Shown: positions 29,130-38,368, counted from the stretch's first letter. The stretch is 64,000 nt of DNA from Paraburkholderia aspalathi (GCF_900116445.1 NZ_FPBH01000005.1:372001-436000); one strand, 5' to 3'. Translations and numbers: made by a program. The notes: generated by a model not told the origin, from the letters alone.

Positions 29130-30179
29130 ATGTCGTTCGCGAAAGGGCCGCACCCGGCTCGCCGTTTCTTCCAGAGTTCGTTGTTCGCCGTTGCGGCGGC
29201 AGCTTGCGTCGCCAGCCTCGCCGTCAGCGGTGCGGCACACGCCGCTGACGCCGGCAAGGTCGGCCTCGGTCTGCCGCTTCTCACGTCGCCGTTCTGGCAG
29301 TCGTACAACAACTATCTGCCCAAGTACGCGAAGGACATGGGCATCGATATCCTCGCGCCGGTCAATTCGAACGGCGATCCGGCCCAGCAGATCACCGACA
29401 TGAACAACCTGCTGAACCTCGGTGCGAAAGGCATCGTGGTCGGCCCGCTGGATTCGGCGGCGATCAGTCGCGCGCTCGATGCGGCATCGGCGAAGAACGT
29501 GCCGGTGGTCGCCGTCGACGTCGCGCCGACGCAAGGCAAGGTGGCGATGGTGGTGCGCGCCGACAACCACGCCTACGGCGAGAAAGCGTGCAAGTACATC
29601 GGCGAGCACGTGAAGTCGGGCAAGGTTGTGCAGATCATGGGCGACCTGGCGTCGGTGAACGGACGCGACCGCTCCGAAGCGTTCCGCTCGTGTCTGAAGG
29701 GCTTCCCGGGTTTGTCGCTGCTGGAGATTCCGGCAAGTTGGAAGGGTGACGTCGCGGCTACCGCGCTCGACAGTCTGCTCACCGCGAATCCTGATGTGAA
29801 GGCAATCTACATGCAGGCCGGCGGCGTCTATCTGTCGCCCACGCTGCAAACGCTGCGCCGCAAGCAGATGCTGTTTCCGGCCGGCGATGCGAAGCACGTC
29901 GTGATTGTCAGTAACGACGGCATTCCGCAGGAGTTCGAGGCCATCCGTCGTGGTGATATCGACGCCACCATTTCGCAGCCTGCCGATTCCTACGCGAAAT
30001 ACGGTCTCTTCTACATCAAGGCAGCGTTGGCCGGACAGACCTTCAAGCCGGGCCCGACGGATCACGGCAGCAACATCGTCCAGTTGGCGCCGGGCATTCT
30101 CGAAGATCAATTGCCCGCACCGCTCGTCACGAAGGCGAATGTCGACGACAAAGCCTTGTGGGGCAATACCGTTAAATGA
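29130..30179 (+). CDS. sugar ABC transporter periplasmic binding protein
   Basis: 349 residues with a long signal peptide (cleavage near SGAAHA-ADAGKV) followed by a type 1 periplasmic-binding fold of the ribose/CUT2 class: GLGLPLLTSPFWQSYNNYLPKYAKDMGID, TDMNNLLNLGAKGIVVGPLDS, PVVAVDVAPTQG and the hinge-proximal AIYMQAGGVYLSP. It captures the sugar and delivers it to the permease. The ATG at 29130 is chosen for the AGGAGA 6-7 nt upstream. The stop overlaps the start of the ATPase gene by four bases. Ligand inferred from the downstream enzymes to be L-fucose or a related aldose. Confidence 0.92.
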   Translation: MSFAKGPHPARRFFQSSLFAVAAAACVASLAVSGAAHAADAGKVGLGLPLLTSPFWQSYNNYLPKYAKDMGIDILAPVNSNGDPAQQITDMNNLLNLGAKGIVVGPLDSAAISRALDAASAKNVPVVAVDVAPTQGKVAMVVRADNHAYGEKACKYIGEHVKSGKVVQIMGDLASVNGRDRSEAFRSCLKGFPGLSLLEIPASWKGDVAATALDSLLTANPDVKAIYMQAGGVYLSPTLQTLRRKQMLFPAGDAKHVVIVSNDGIPQEFEAIRRGDIDATISQPADSYAKYGLFYIKAALAGQTFKPGPTDHGSNIVQLAPGILEDQLPAPLVTKANVDDKALWGNTVK

Positions 30180-31696
30180 ACGAGCCGACGCCCTCCGTGC
30201 CGGTCGTCGAAGCGTTTGAGGTCACCAAACGCTTCGGCTCCACGGCCGCGCTGAAAGACGTGAGCATCCGGGTGATGCCTGGCGAGTCGCATGCGCTCGT
30301 CGGGCGTAACGGTGCGGGCAAATCGACGCTGGTGTCGATCCTCACCGGCCTGCGCAAGCCCGATACCGGCGAGGTGCGTTTTGGCGGCACGGCCGCGCCG
30401 TCGATCGCGGACCGTGATGCGTGGCGCGAGCGTGTGGCCTGCGTTTATCAACATTCGACGATCATTCGCGATCTGAGCGTCGCGGAGAATCTGTTCATCA
30501 ACCGGCAGCCGTCACGCGGGGGCGTGATCGATTGGCGCGCCATGCGCCGCGATGCACGTGAGTTGCTCGATCACTGGAAGATCGACGTACGCGAAGATGC
30601 GCGCGCCGGCGATCTGAGCGTGGAAGCACGGCAACTCGTGGAGATTGCGCGGGCGCTGTCGTACGGCGCGCGCTTCATCATTCTCGACGAACCGACCGCG
30701 CAACTCGACGGCGACGAAATCAAGCGCCTGTTCCGCCGCATCAGCGAGTTGCAGCGCGAAGGCGTGACGTTCCTCTTTATTTCTCATCATCTGCAAGAGG
30801 TCTATGAAATCTGTCAGGCGGTGACGGTGCTGCGCGACGCGCGACATATCGTCAGCGCGCCGGTTTCCGCGTTGCCGCGCGAGCAATTGATCGAAGCGAT
30901 GACCGGCGAGCGCGGCGGCCTGGCCGTCGCTGACGCGGCGGCGCGCGATGCGTTGCCGGCGGACACCGCCATTGCGCTGGAAGTCAAAGATCTGGTGGGT
31001 TCCGATTACGAAGGTGTGTCGTTCACGGTGAAGCGCGGCGAAGTGGTCGGGCTGACCGGCGCAACGAGCAGCGGCCGCACCAGCGTGGCCGAAGCGATTG
31101 CCGGTTTGCGTGCGGCCAGGCGCGGCTCGATCAGCGTGGATGGCACGACGCTGCCACCCGGTGATGTACCCGCTGCGCTGGCTCACGGCATCGGCTGCGT
31201 GCCGAAGGATCGCCATCACGAAGGCCTGGTGCTGACGCAATCGGTTGCCGAAAACGCCTCGATGACGATCGCGCGCCTGCTCGGCAAATTCGGCATTGCG
31301 CCGCCGGCGAAGAAGAACGCCTTCGGTCAGAAGATGATCGACGCGCTCGGCATCGTCGCGCAAGGCCCCGAGCATGTCGTGTCAGGGCTCTCGGGCGGCA
31401 ATCAGCAGAAGGTCGTCATGGCCCGCGCACTCGCCACCGATCCGAACGTGCTTGTATTGATCGACCCTACGGCAGGCGTCGATGTGAAATCGAAAGAAGC
31501 GTTGCTGTCAGTGGTGGATCGCGTGCGAGAGGAGGGCAAGGCCGTGCTGGTCGTGTCCGGCGAACTCGACGATCTGCGTACCTGTGACCGTGTGCTGGTC
31601 ATGTTCCGTGGCCGTGTCGCGGCCGAATTTCCCGCGGGTTGGCAAGACCACGACCTGATCGCATCCGTTGAAGGAGTGAGTCTCCATGAAGAATAG
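30176..31696 (+). CDS. sugar ABC transporter ATP-binding protein (two NBDs)
   Basis: 506 residues, tandem nucleotide-binding domains as in RbsA/MglA. The first domain has Walker A GRNGAGKST, an unusual signature LSVEARQLVEIARAL and Walker B FIILDEPTAQL. The second has the degenerate Walker A GATSSGRTS, lacking the lysine as is normal for this class, a canonical LSGGNQQKVVMARAL signature and VLIDPTAGVDV. It energises uptake by the adjoining permease. It overlaps the binding-protein gene by four bases and the permease gene by eleven, indicating tight translational coupling. Confidence 0.94.
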   Translation: MNEPTPSVPVVEAFEVTKRFGSTAALKDVSIRVMPGESHALVGRNGAGKSTLVSILTGLRKPDTGEVRFGGTAAPSIADRDAWRERVACVYQHSTIIRDLSVAENLFINRQPSRGGVIDWRAMRRDARELLDHWKIDVREDARAGDLSVEARQLVEIARALSYGARFIILDEPTAQLDGDEIKRLFRRISELQREGVTFLFISHHLQEVYEICQAVTVLRDARHIVSAPVSALPREQLIEAMTGERGGLAVADAAARDALPADTAIALEVKDLVGSDYEGVSFTVKRGEVVGLTGATSSGRTSVAEAIAGLRAARRGSISVDGTTLPPGDVPAALAHGIGCVPKDRHHEGLVLTQSVAENASMTIARLLGKFGIAPPAKKNAFGQKMIDALGIVAQGPEHVVSGLSGGNQQKVVMARALATDPNVLVLIDPTAGVDVKSKEALLSVVDRVREEGKAVLVVSGELDDLRTCDRVLVMFRGRVAAEFPAGWQDHDLIASVEGVSLHEE

Positions 31697-32741
31697 TGTG
31701 CCCAGCCCTGCATTCGGCACCGCGCAAGCTCAAGCGCAACCGCAGCCGATCGCGGCGGCCTCAAGCGGCAAACGTGCCCGCAGCGAACTCGCCCGGCTGC
31801 GCGAACTGGCCTTGCTGCCCGCGCTTGCGTTGCTGCTCGTGGTCGGCGCGTTCGTCAGCCCGAGCTTTCTGACGAAGGCAAATCTGATCAGCGTGCTGGG
31901 GGCGTCCGCGGCATTGGCATTGGTTGTGCTCGCCGAATCGCTGATCGTGTTGACCGGCAAGTTCGATCTGTCGCTCGAATCGACGGTGGGCATTGCGCCG
32001 GCTATCGGCGCGATGCTGGTGATGCCGGCGGCGTCCGCGGGCTTCGGGTTGCAATGGCCGGCGGCGGCGGGTTTGCTGGCTATCCTCGTGGTTGGCGCGG
32101 TGATTGGCTTCGTCAACGGTTTCCTGGTGGTGCGTTTGCGATTGAACGCCTTCATCGTTACGCTGGCGATGCTGATCGTGCTGCGCGGCATGCTGGTCGG
32201 TGCGACCAAAGGCGGCACGCTGTTCGATATGCCGCCGTCGTTCTTCTCGCTCGCCACCACGATCGTGCTCGGTTTGCCGTTGTCGGTATGGCTTGCGGCG
32301 GCAGCGTTTGCCATCGCTGCGTTCGTGCTGCGCTATCACCGCCTGGGTCGCGCGTTGTACGCGATCGGCGGTAATCCGGAAGCGGCGCGCGCAGCTGGGA
32401 TTCGCGTGGAGCGCATTACGTGGGGCGTATTCGTGCTCGGCAGTATGCTGGCCTCAGTGGGCGGTCTGATCGTGACTGGCTATGTTGGCGCGATCAACGC
32501 AAACCAGGGTAACGGCATGATTTTCACGGTGTTCGCGGCGGCGGTGATCGGCGGCATATCACTCGACGGCGGCAAGGGCTCGATGCTCGGTGCGCTCACC
32601 GGCGTGTTGCTGCTCGGCGTCGTGCAGAACCTGCTGACGCTGGCCCAGGTGCCGTCGTTCTGGATTCAGGCGATCTACGGCGCGATCATTTTGGGCTCGC
32701 TGATGGTGGCGCGGCTCGCCAGCGGCGAAGGCCAGAACTAA
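31686..32741 (+). CDS. sugar ABC transporter permease
   Basis: 351-residue CUT2-family permease (BPD_transp_2) with 8-10 hydrophobic helices. Family landmarks: IVLTGKFDLSLESTVGIAPAIGAML, GFVNGFLVVRLRLNAFIVTLAML, GRALYAIGGNPEAARAAGIRV (the cytoplasmic coupling loop) and GGISLDGGKGSMLGALTGVLLLGVVQNLL. The N-terminal 40 residues are a Gln/Ala-rich cytoplasmic tail. Forms the membrane channel of the sugar importer with the two preceding gene products. Confidence 0.93.
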   Translation: MKNSVPSPAFGTAQAQAQPQPIAAASSGKRARSELARLRELALLPALALLLVVGAFVSPSFLTKANLISVLGASAALALVVLAESLIVLTGKFDLSLESTVGIAPAIGAMLVMPAASAGFGLQWPAAAGLLAILVVGAVIGFVNGFLVVRLRLNAFIVTLAMLIVLRGMLVGATKGGTLFDMPPSFFSLATTIVLGLPLSVWLAAAAFAIAAFVLRYHRLGRALYAIGGNPEAARAAGIRVERITWGVFVLGSMLASVGGLIVTGYVGAINANQGNGMIFTVFAAAVIGGISLDGGKGSMLGALTGVLLLGVVQNLLTLAQVPSFWIQAIYGAIILGSLMVARLASGEGQN

Positions 32742-32766
32742 TGCACACGCATCACGGAGAACGCAC

Positions 32767-33120
32767 TTGACCAGCAGCTCAACGCAAACCGCGCAAACGC
32801 CCCAAACGTTGCAAACCGACCCACGCCTGATCCTGCTCAGCCCCGCGGACAACTGCCTGATCGCGGCGGCGCGTCTCGACGCAGGCACGCAAGTCGAGAT
32901 CGAAGGTGAGCGCGTGACGCTCACCAAAACCATCGACCTCGGCCACAAGGTCGCGCGCCATGAACTCGCGAAAGACGACAAGGTGCTGCGTTACGGCGCA
33001 GTGATCGGTCACGTGACCGAGGCGGTGGCGCGCGGTGCGCATTTGCATACGCACAACCTCGAAAGCGATTACCTGCCCACGTATACGCACGACGCGGGCC
33101 ACGAGTTCGTCCATCACTGA
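32767..33120 (+). CDS. UxaA-family dehydratase, SAF-domain subunit
   Basis: 117 residues with a TTG start at 32767 and GGAGA upstream. After a Gln/Thr-rich N-terminal tail, the segment RLILLSPADNCLIAAARLDAGTQVEIEGERVTLTKTIDLGHKVARHELAKDDKVLRYGAVIGH is the SAF domain that forms the N-terminal part of altronate and galactarate dehydratases (UxaA/GarD). It ends AHLHTHNLESDYLP, the usual end of this domain. The catalytic remainder is a separate gene just downstream, so the enzyme is a two-polypeptide version. In this operon it should take part in dehydrating the sugar acid. Confidence 0.88.
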   Translation: MTSSSTQTAQTPQTLQTDPRLILLSPADNCLIAAARLDAGTQVEIEGERVTLTKTIDLGHKVARHELAKDDKVLRYGAVIGHVTEAVARGAHLHTHNLESDYLPTYTHDAGHEFVHH

Positions 33121-33162
33121 ATTGAGCACATTGACGTGGCCTTGCGCCGCGCTGGAATGATC

Positions 33163-34479
33163 ATGACTGACACTTCCGTAGCATCCGCCGCCGCGCAGCA
33201 TCAGCCCTTGTTGCAGGGCTATCCGCGCAAGGATGGCCGCAAGGGCATCCGCAATGTGGTTGCGGTGGCGTATCTGGTCGAGTGCGCGCATCACGTCGCG
33301 CGCGAGATCGTCACGCAGTTCCGCGAACCGCTCGACGCGTTCGACGATCCTTCCGCCGAGCGCGAGCCGCCCGTGCATCTGATCGGCTTTCCCGGTTGCT
33401 ATCCGAATGGGTACGCCGAAAAGATGCTCGAGCGCCTCACCACGCATCCCAACGTAGGCGCGGTGCTGTTTGTGTCGCTCGGGTGCGAGAGCATGAACAA
33501 GCATTACCTTGTGGACGTGGTGCGAGCGAGCGGTCGTCCTGTCGAAGTCCTGACGATCCAGGAAAAAGGCGGCACACGCAGCACGATTCAATACGGCGTC
33601 GACTGGATTCGCGACGCCCGCAAGCAACTTGCTGCGCAGCAGAAAGTGCCGATGGCGCTGAGCGAACTGGTGATCGGCACGATCTGCGGCGGCTCGGACG
33701 GAACCAGCGGCATCACCGCAAACCCGGCCGTGGGCCGTGCGTTCGATCATCTGATCGACGCCGGCGCGACCTGCATCTTCGAAGAAACCGGCGAACTGGT
33801 GGGCTGCGAGTTTCATATGAAAACGCGTGCCGCAAGGCCGGAACTCGGGGATGAAATTGTCGCGTGTGTTGCGAAGGCGGCGCGCTACTACTCGATCCTT
33901 GGGCATGGCAGTTTTGCGGTCGGCAATGCGGACGGTGGGCTCACCACGCAGGAAGAGAAATCGTTGGGCGCGTATGCGAAAAGCGGCGCGTCGCCGATTG
34001 TCGGCATTATCAAACCCGGCGACGTTCCGCCGACCGGTGGCCTCTATCTTCTCGACGTCGTCCCTGACGGCGAACCGCGCTTTGGCTTTCCGAACATCAG
34101 CGACAACGCGGAAATCGGCGAGCTGATCGCATGCGGCGCGCATGTGATTCTGTTCACGACCGGACGCGGATCGGTTGTCGGCTCGGCGATTTCGCCGGTC
34201 ATCAAGGTGTGCGCGAATCCCGCGACCTACCGCAATCTCGTCGGCGATATGGACGTCGATGCAGGGCGCATTCTCGAAGGCCGCGGCACGCTCGACGAAG
34301 TCGGCCGCGAGGTGTTCGAGCAAACGGTGGCGGTGTCGCTCGGGGCGGCGTCGAAATCGGAAATGCTCGGTCATCAGGAATTCATCCTGACGTACAAGAC
34401 TTTCGAACCGGTGGGCCCGGCTTGTTTGCCGTCGAGCGCTGCACCGCCGCATCGGGTTGTTGCGATCGAGCCGCACTGA
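33163..34479 (+). CDS. UxaA-family dehydratase, catalytic subunit (probable sugar-acid dehydratase)
   Basis: 438 residues matching the C-terminal UxaA/GarD domain: GYPRKDGRKGIRNVVAVAYLVECAHHVA, IGFPGCYPNGYAEKMLERLTTHPNVGAVLFVSLGCES, IQEKGGTRSTIQYGV, GTICGGSDGTSGITANPAVG, ETGELVGCE and IISPVIKVCANP-like end. Family members are iron-dependent dehydratases of altronate, galactarate and other aldonates. By pathway position it should convert the aldonate (for example L-fuconate) to its 2-keto-3-deoxy acid, a step performed by an enolase-superfamily enzyme in other known L-fucose loci. The start is uncertain: ATG 33163 or 33157, or GTG 33136. Confidence 0.87.
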   Translation: MTDTSVASAAAQHQPLLQGYPRKDGRKGIRNVVAVAYLVECAHHVAREIVTQFREPLDAFDDPSAEREPPVHLIGFPGCYPNGYAEKMLERLTTHPNVGAVLFVSLGCESMNKHYLVDVVRASGRPVEVLTIQEKGGTRSTIQYGVDWIRDARKQLAAQQKVPMALSELVIGTICGGSDGTSGITANPAVGRAFDHLIDAGATCIFEETGELVGCEFHMKTRAARPELGDEIVACVAKAARYYSILGHGSFAVGNADGGLTTQEEKSLGAYAKSGASPIVGIIKPGDVPPTGGLYLLDVVPDGEPRFGFPNISDNAEIGELIACGAHVILFTTGRGSVVGSAISPVIKVCANPATYRNLVGDMDVDAGRILEGRGTLDEVGREVFEQTVAVSLGAASKSEMLGHQEFILTYKTFEPVGPACLPSSAAPPHRVVAIEPH

Positions 34480-34645
34480 GCGGGCTTAGCGTCCTCAGCG
34501 ATCAGTACGACCGCAAGCCCGAGCCGTAATCGATTTAGCAACTTTCGGTGCAGCCATTAGCGTGCCAAGGCCGTCGCTAGTAGCGCGGCAGCGGGCAAAC
34601 ATCGCCGGCACGTGCTAAAACATTAACAAATGGGAGACGTGGTCC

Positions 34646-35686
34646 ATGACGGCAAAGATCGGTTCGAAGATCGAACAGCGGCGCAATATCGGCCGTCGTG
34701 CATTGCAGGTATCCGGATTGGGGCTCGGTACGGCGCCGTTGGGTGGTCTGTACCGCGATCTGTCCGAAGAAGAAGCGCATGCGACTATCGCCGCCGCATG
34801 GGACGTCGGCGTGCGCTTTTTCGATACCGCGCCGCACTACGGTCACACGAAAGCCGAGCACCGTCTAGGCGACGCGTTGCGCGGCTACCCGCGTAGTGAA
34901 TACGTGCTGTCCACCAAAGTCGGGCGCCGCTTCGTACCGCGCACCACGCCCTACGACGGCAGCGAAGGCTGGCAAGACCCGCTGCCGTTCCAGGCGATCT
35001 TCGACTACACGCACGACGGCATTCTGCGTTCGTTCGAAGACAGCCAGCAGCGCCTCGGCATGGTCGATATCGACATTCTGCTGGTGCACGATATCGGCGT
35101 TGTCACGCATGGCGACAAAAACCCCCATTACTGGCGGCAACTCACTGAAGGCGGCGGCTTTCGTGCGCTCGATGATCTGCGCTCCTCAGGCGCGGTCAAG
35201 GCTGTCGGGCTCGGTGTCAACGAAGGCGCGGCAATACTCGACGTGATGGCCGAATTCGATATCGATTGCGCGTTGCTCGCGGGCCGTTATACGCTCCTCG
35301 AACAGACCACGCTCAACGATCTGCTCCCAGCATGTGAACAACGCGGCGTCAGCATTCTGTTAGGCGGCGCGTTCAACTCAGGCATTCTGGCGCGCGGCGT
35401 CGCGGGCGATCTGAAATTTAATTACGGCGACGCGCCGAGCGAAATCATCGAACGCGTCGCGCGGCTGGAAGCGGTGTGCCGGGTGCATGGCGTGCCGCTT
35501 GCCGCCGCAGCTTTGCAGTTTCCGTATGCGCATCCGGCGGTCGCAACCGTGTTGACCGGCGCGCGCAGTGCCAATGAATTGCGCGAGAACGCCGCGTCGT
35601 TCGAGCAGCCGATCCCGGCGGATCTGTGGTCCGCGTTGCGTGACAAGGGCTTGCTCGACAGCCGCGCGCCCGCGCCGGAGGATTGA
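34646..35686 (+). CDS. aldo/keto reductase, probable L-fucose (aldose 1-) dehydrogenase
   Basis: 346-residue AKR with tetrad D60/Y65 (FFDTAPHYG), K91 (STKVG) and H148 (LLVHD). It resembles D-threo-aldose 1-dehydrogenases, which oxidise L-fucose, L-galactose and D-arabinose at C1 to the 1,5-lactone with NAD(P)+. The segment LGTAPLGGLYRDLSEEEAHATIAAAWD and the late AVATVLTGARSANEL fit that group. A GGGAG site lies about 13 nt before the ATG. Its stop is 1 nt from the lactonase start, so the two steps of aldose to lactone to aldonate are translationally linked. Confidence 0.9.
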   Translation: MTAKIGSKIEQRRNIGRRALQVSGLGLGTAPLGGLYRDLSEEEAHATIAAAWDVGVRFFDTAPHYGHTKAEHRLGDALRGYPRSEYVLSTKVGRRFVPRTTPYDGSEGWQDPLPFQAIFDYTHDGILRSFEDSQQRLGMVDIDILLVHDIGVVTHGDKNPHYWRQLTEGGGFRALDDLRSSGAVKAVGLGVNEGAAILDVMAEFDIDCALLAGRYTLLEQTTLNDLLPACEQRGVSILLGGAFNSGILARGVAGDLKFNYGDAPSEIIERVARLEAVCRVHGVPLAAAALQFPYAHPAVATVLTGARSANELRENAASFEQPIPADLWSALRDKGLLDSRAPAPED

Positions 35687-35687
35687 T

Positions 35688-36524
35688 TTGACGATACGTA
35701 TCGACGCCCACCAGCACTACTGGGACCCCGCTCGTGGCGACTACGAGTGGCTCACGCCGGAACTGAAAATCCTGTACCGGCTGTTCGGTCCCGACGATCT
35801 CAAACCACTGCGAGAAGCAGCGGGCGTCGAACGGACGGTGGTGGTCCAGGCAGCGCCGACCATCGATGAAACGCGCTACTTGCTGGACATCGCGCGGCAT
35901 GAGCCATCGATTGCCGGTGTGGTCGGCTGGGTGCCGTTGCTGTTACCCACGGCGCCGGCCGTGATTGGAGCGCTGGCGCATGAGCCGAAGTTCAAAGGCG
36001 TGCGGCCGATGCTGCAGGATCTGCCCGACGATACGTGGATTGCGAATCCCGATCTCGCGCCCGCAATCGAAGCGCTGATCGAGCACGACCTCGCGTTCGA
36101 CGCGTTGATTTACGCGCGGCACGTCGAGCCTTTCGAAACGTTCGCGGAGCGGTTCCCTACGCTGCGCATCGTTGTCGATCACGGTGCGAAGCCGCCAATC
36201 CGTTACGGTCGCGCGGGTTGGCAATCATGGGCCGACGCAATCACGCGGCTCGCAAAGTTGCCGCAAGTGCATTGCAAGCTGTCGGGACTCGTCACAGAAG
36301 CGTCGCCTGGCTGGAGCGAAGAAACGCTTCATCCGTATGTCGAGCATCTGCTGAAGTCATTCGGCCCCTCGCGTTTGATGTGGGGCAGCGACTGGCCCGT
36401 GCTCGATCTGAACGGCGACTATCAGGTCTGGCACTCGGTGGCGAACACCTTGCTCGCGTCCTTGAGCGACGCCGAGCGTGACGCGGTTTTCGGCGGCAAC
36501 GCCGCTGCGTTTTATCGACTTTGA
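35688..36524 (+). CDS. amidohydrolase, probable L-fuconolactonase
   Basis: 278-residue amidohydrolase of the COG3618 group. Metal-binding HxH is H8/H10 in RIDAHQHYWD; other family features are DYEWLTPE, GVRPMLQDLPDD, DHGAKPPI, HCKLSGLVTEA and the C-terminal MWGSDWPV with the catalytic Asp. COG3618 lactonases hydrolyse L-fucono-1,5-lactone and similar sugar lactones. The start is TTG at 35688, with GGAGG placed 6-7 nt upstream, inside the end of the dehydrogenase gene. It supplies the aldonate for the UxaA-type dehydratase. Confidence 0.9.
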   Translation: MTIRIDAHQHYWDPARGDYEWLTPELKILYRLFGPDDLKPLREAAGVERTVVVQAAPTIDETRYLLDIARHEPSIAGVVGWVPLLLPTAPAVIGALAHEPKFKGVRPMLQDLPDDTWIANPDLAPAIEALIEHDLAFDALIYARHVEPFETFAERFPTLRIVVDHGAKPPIRYGRAGWQSWADAITRLAKLPQVHCKLSGLVTEASPGWSEETLHPYVEHLLKSFGPSRLMWGSDWPVLDLNGDYQVWHSVANTLLASLSDAERDAVFGGNAAAFYRL

Positions 36525-36579
36525 TGTGACGAAGACGAGTTACGAAGACAAGAGAAAGCCCATTCAACTGGAGTCGTAG

Positions 36580-37323
36580 ATGACACAAAGACTGGCCGGC
36601 AAGACGGCCCTGATCACCGCTGCAGGACAAGGTATCGGTCTCGCCACCGCGGAAATGTTCGCGCGCGAAGGCGCGCGCGTGATCGCCACCGATATCCGCA
36701 TCGACGGACTCGCCGGCAAGCCGGTCGAAGCGCGCAAGCTCGACGTGCGCGACAACGCGGCGATCAAGGCGCTGGCCGCCGAGCTCGGCGCGATCGACGT
36801 GCTGTTCAACTGCGCGGGCTTCGTGCACGCAGGCTCGATTCTCGAATGCAGCGAAGAAGATTGGGACTTCGCCTTCGACCTGAACGCGAAGGCGATGTAC
36901 CGCATGATCCGCGCGTTTTTGCCGGCCATGCTGGAGAAGGGCGGCGGTTCTATCATCAATATGTCGTCAGCGGCCTCTAGCGTGAAGGGCGTGCCGAACC
37001 GCTTTGCCTACAGCGCGTCGAAAGCCGCGGTGATCGGGCTGACCAAGTCCGTCGCTGCAGACTTCATCACACGTGGTGTACGCTGTAACGCGATCTGCCC
37101 GGGCACGGTGCATTCGCCGTCGCTCGAACAGCGGATCGTTGAGCAGGCCAAGGCGCAGGGCGCGACGCTCGACGTCGTGCAGGCGGCTTTTGTGGCGCGT
37201 CAGCCGATGGGCCGCATCGGCAAGCCGGAAGAGATCGCCGCATTGGCGCTGTATCTCGCGTCCGACGAATCGTCGTTCACCACCGGCCACGCGCATGTGA
37301 TCGACGGCGGCTGGTCGAACTGA
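36580..37323 (+). CDS. short-chain dehydrogenase, probable 2-keto-3-deoxy-L-fuconate dehydrogenase
   Basis: 247-residue SDR. Cofactor motif TAAGQGIG (13-20), NCAG (77-80), catalytic S130, Y144 and K148 (YSASK), and the C-terminal DGGWSN. Asp at the end of the second strand (VIATDIR) favours NAD+. It is close to the human DHRS6/BDH2-like and bacterial 2-keto-3-deoxy-L-fuconate dehydrogenases, which oxidise the C4 hydroxyl to give a 2,4-diketo-3-deoxy acid. That assignment comes from the gene neighbourhood; the fold alone would not decide the substrate. Confidence 0.9.
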   Translation: MTQRLAGKTALITAAGQGIGLATAEMFAREGARVIATDIRIDGLAGKPVEARKLDVRDNAAIKALAAELGAIDVLFNCAGFVHAGSILECSEEDWDFAFDLNAKAMYRMIRAFLPAMLEKGGGSIINMSSAASSVKGVPNRFAYSASKAAVIGLTKSVAADFITRGVRCNAICPGTVHSPSLEQRIVEQAKAQGATLDVVQAAFVARQPMGRIGKPEEIAALALYLASDESSFTTGHAHVIDGGWSN

Positions 37324-37385
37324 CGCACACTGATCGACGCTGACACACGAACCGAATACCACTGAACGGAAAGGGAAGTGCAACG

Positions 37386-38234
37386 ATGAAACTGCTTCGT
37401 TATGGGCCGAAAGGCCAGGAAAAGCCGGGCCTGCTCGACGCGCAAGGCAAGATTCGCGATCTGTCGAAGGTGGTTGGCGATATCGACGGCGCCGCGCTGA
37501 CTGACGAAGGCCTCGCCAAGCTGCGCTCGCTCGATCCGGCTTCGCTGCCGTTGGTCGAAGGCAATCCGCGCATGGGACCGTGCGTCGGCAAGATCGGCAA
37601 GTTCATCTGCATCGGGTTGAACTACGCGGACCACGCCGCCGAATCGAATCTACCGGTGCCGGCGGAACCGGTGATTTTCAACAAGTGGACGAGCGCGATC
37701 AGCGGCCCGAACGACGACGTCGAAATTCCGCGTGGCTCGAAGAAGACCGACTGGGAAGTCGAACTGGGCGTGGTGATCGGCAAGCCCGCGAAATATATCG
37801 ACGAAGCCAACGCGCTCGATTACGTTGCCGGCTACTGCGTGATCAACGACGTGTCGGAACGCGAGTGGCAGATCGAGAAGGGCGGCACGTGGGATAAGGG
37901 CAAGGGCTTCGATACCTTCGGCCCGATCGGCCCGTGGGTCGTGACGCGCGACGAAGTTGCCGATCCGCAGAACCTGAGCCTGTGGCTCGAAGTGGATGGC
38001 CATCGCTATCAGAACGGCAGCACGAAGACGATGGTGTTCGGCGTCGCGAAGCTGGTGTCGTATGTGTCGCAGTGCATGAGCCTGCAACCGGGCGATGTGA
38101 TTTCGACCGGCACGCCGCCGGGCGTCGGCATGGGCGTGAAGCCGAATCCGGTGTATCTGAAGCCGGGCCAGACGATCCGCCTCGGTATTGAAGGTCTTGG
38201 CGAACAGACGCAGAAGACTTACGCGGCGGAATAA
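37386..38234 (+). CDS. FAH-family hydrolase, probable 2,4-diketo-3-deoxy-L-fuconate hydrolase
   Basis: 282-residue fumarylacetoacetate-hydrolase-family enzyme. Metal ligands E124, E126 (DWEVELGVVIGK) and D155 (CVINDVSER) are present, with FICIGLNYADHAAESN and the C-terminal GDVISTGTPPGVGMG. In non-phosphorylating deoxysugar pathways this family cleaves the 2,4-diketo-3-deoxy acid to pyruvate and L-lactate. It is the last gene of the locus, 62 bp after the SDR, and is closed by a strong terminator at 38274. Other FAH members act on ureidoglycolate or aromatic ring-cleavage products, but context favours the sugar role. Confidence 0.9.
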   Translation: MKLLRYGPKGQEKPGLLDAQGKIRDLSKVVGDIDGAALTDEGLAKLRSLDPASLPLVEGNPRMGPCVGKIGKFICIGLNYADHAAESNLPVPAEPVIFNKWTSAISGPNDDVEIPRGSKKTDWEVELGVVIGKPAKYIDEANALDYVAGYCVINDVSEREWQIEKGGTWDKGKGFDTFGPIGPWVVTRDEVADPQNLSLWLEVDGHRYQNGSTKTMVFGVAKLVSYVSQCMSLQPGDVISTGTPPGVGMGVKPNPVYLKPGQTIRLGIEGLGEQTQKTYAAE

Positions 38235-38273
38235 GCGATGCAGTAAGCCGCGCAATCAGCGCTGTTCAGAATG

Positions 38274-38311
38274 AAAAACCGCGCCTGCTTCCCAGCAGGC
38301 GCGGTTTTTTT
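38274..38311. terminator. strong terminator closing the sugar operon
   Basis: Perfect 16-bp stem AAAAACCGCGCCTGCT/AGCAGGCGCGGTTTTT with loop TCCC and further T residues on the plus strand. The A-rich left arm makes it usable by the convergent thioesterase gene as well. Confidence 0.92.
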
Positions 38312-38368
38312 ATGTACCCTGGTGCGAGCCGCATGACTCGCCATCCCATCTCTAGTGCACGGTTCCGG

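Noticed and set aside
28893..30110. Long N-terminal extension of the IclR frame
   Set aside because: It is antisense to the periplasmic binding-protein gene and passes through the promoter palindrome.
32779..34476. 565-codon minus-strand frame opposite the UxaA genes
   Set aside because: Spans two real genes and the gap between them; Arg/His-rich shadow.
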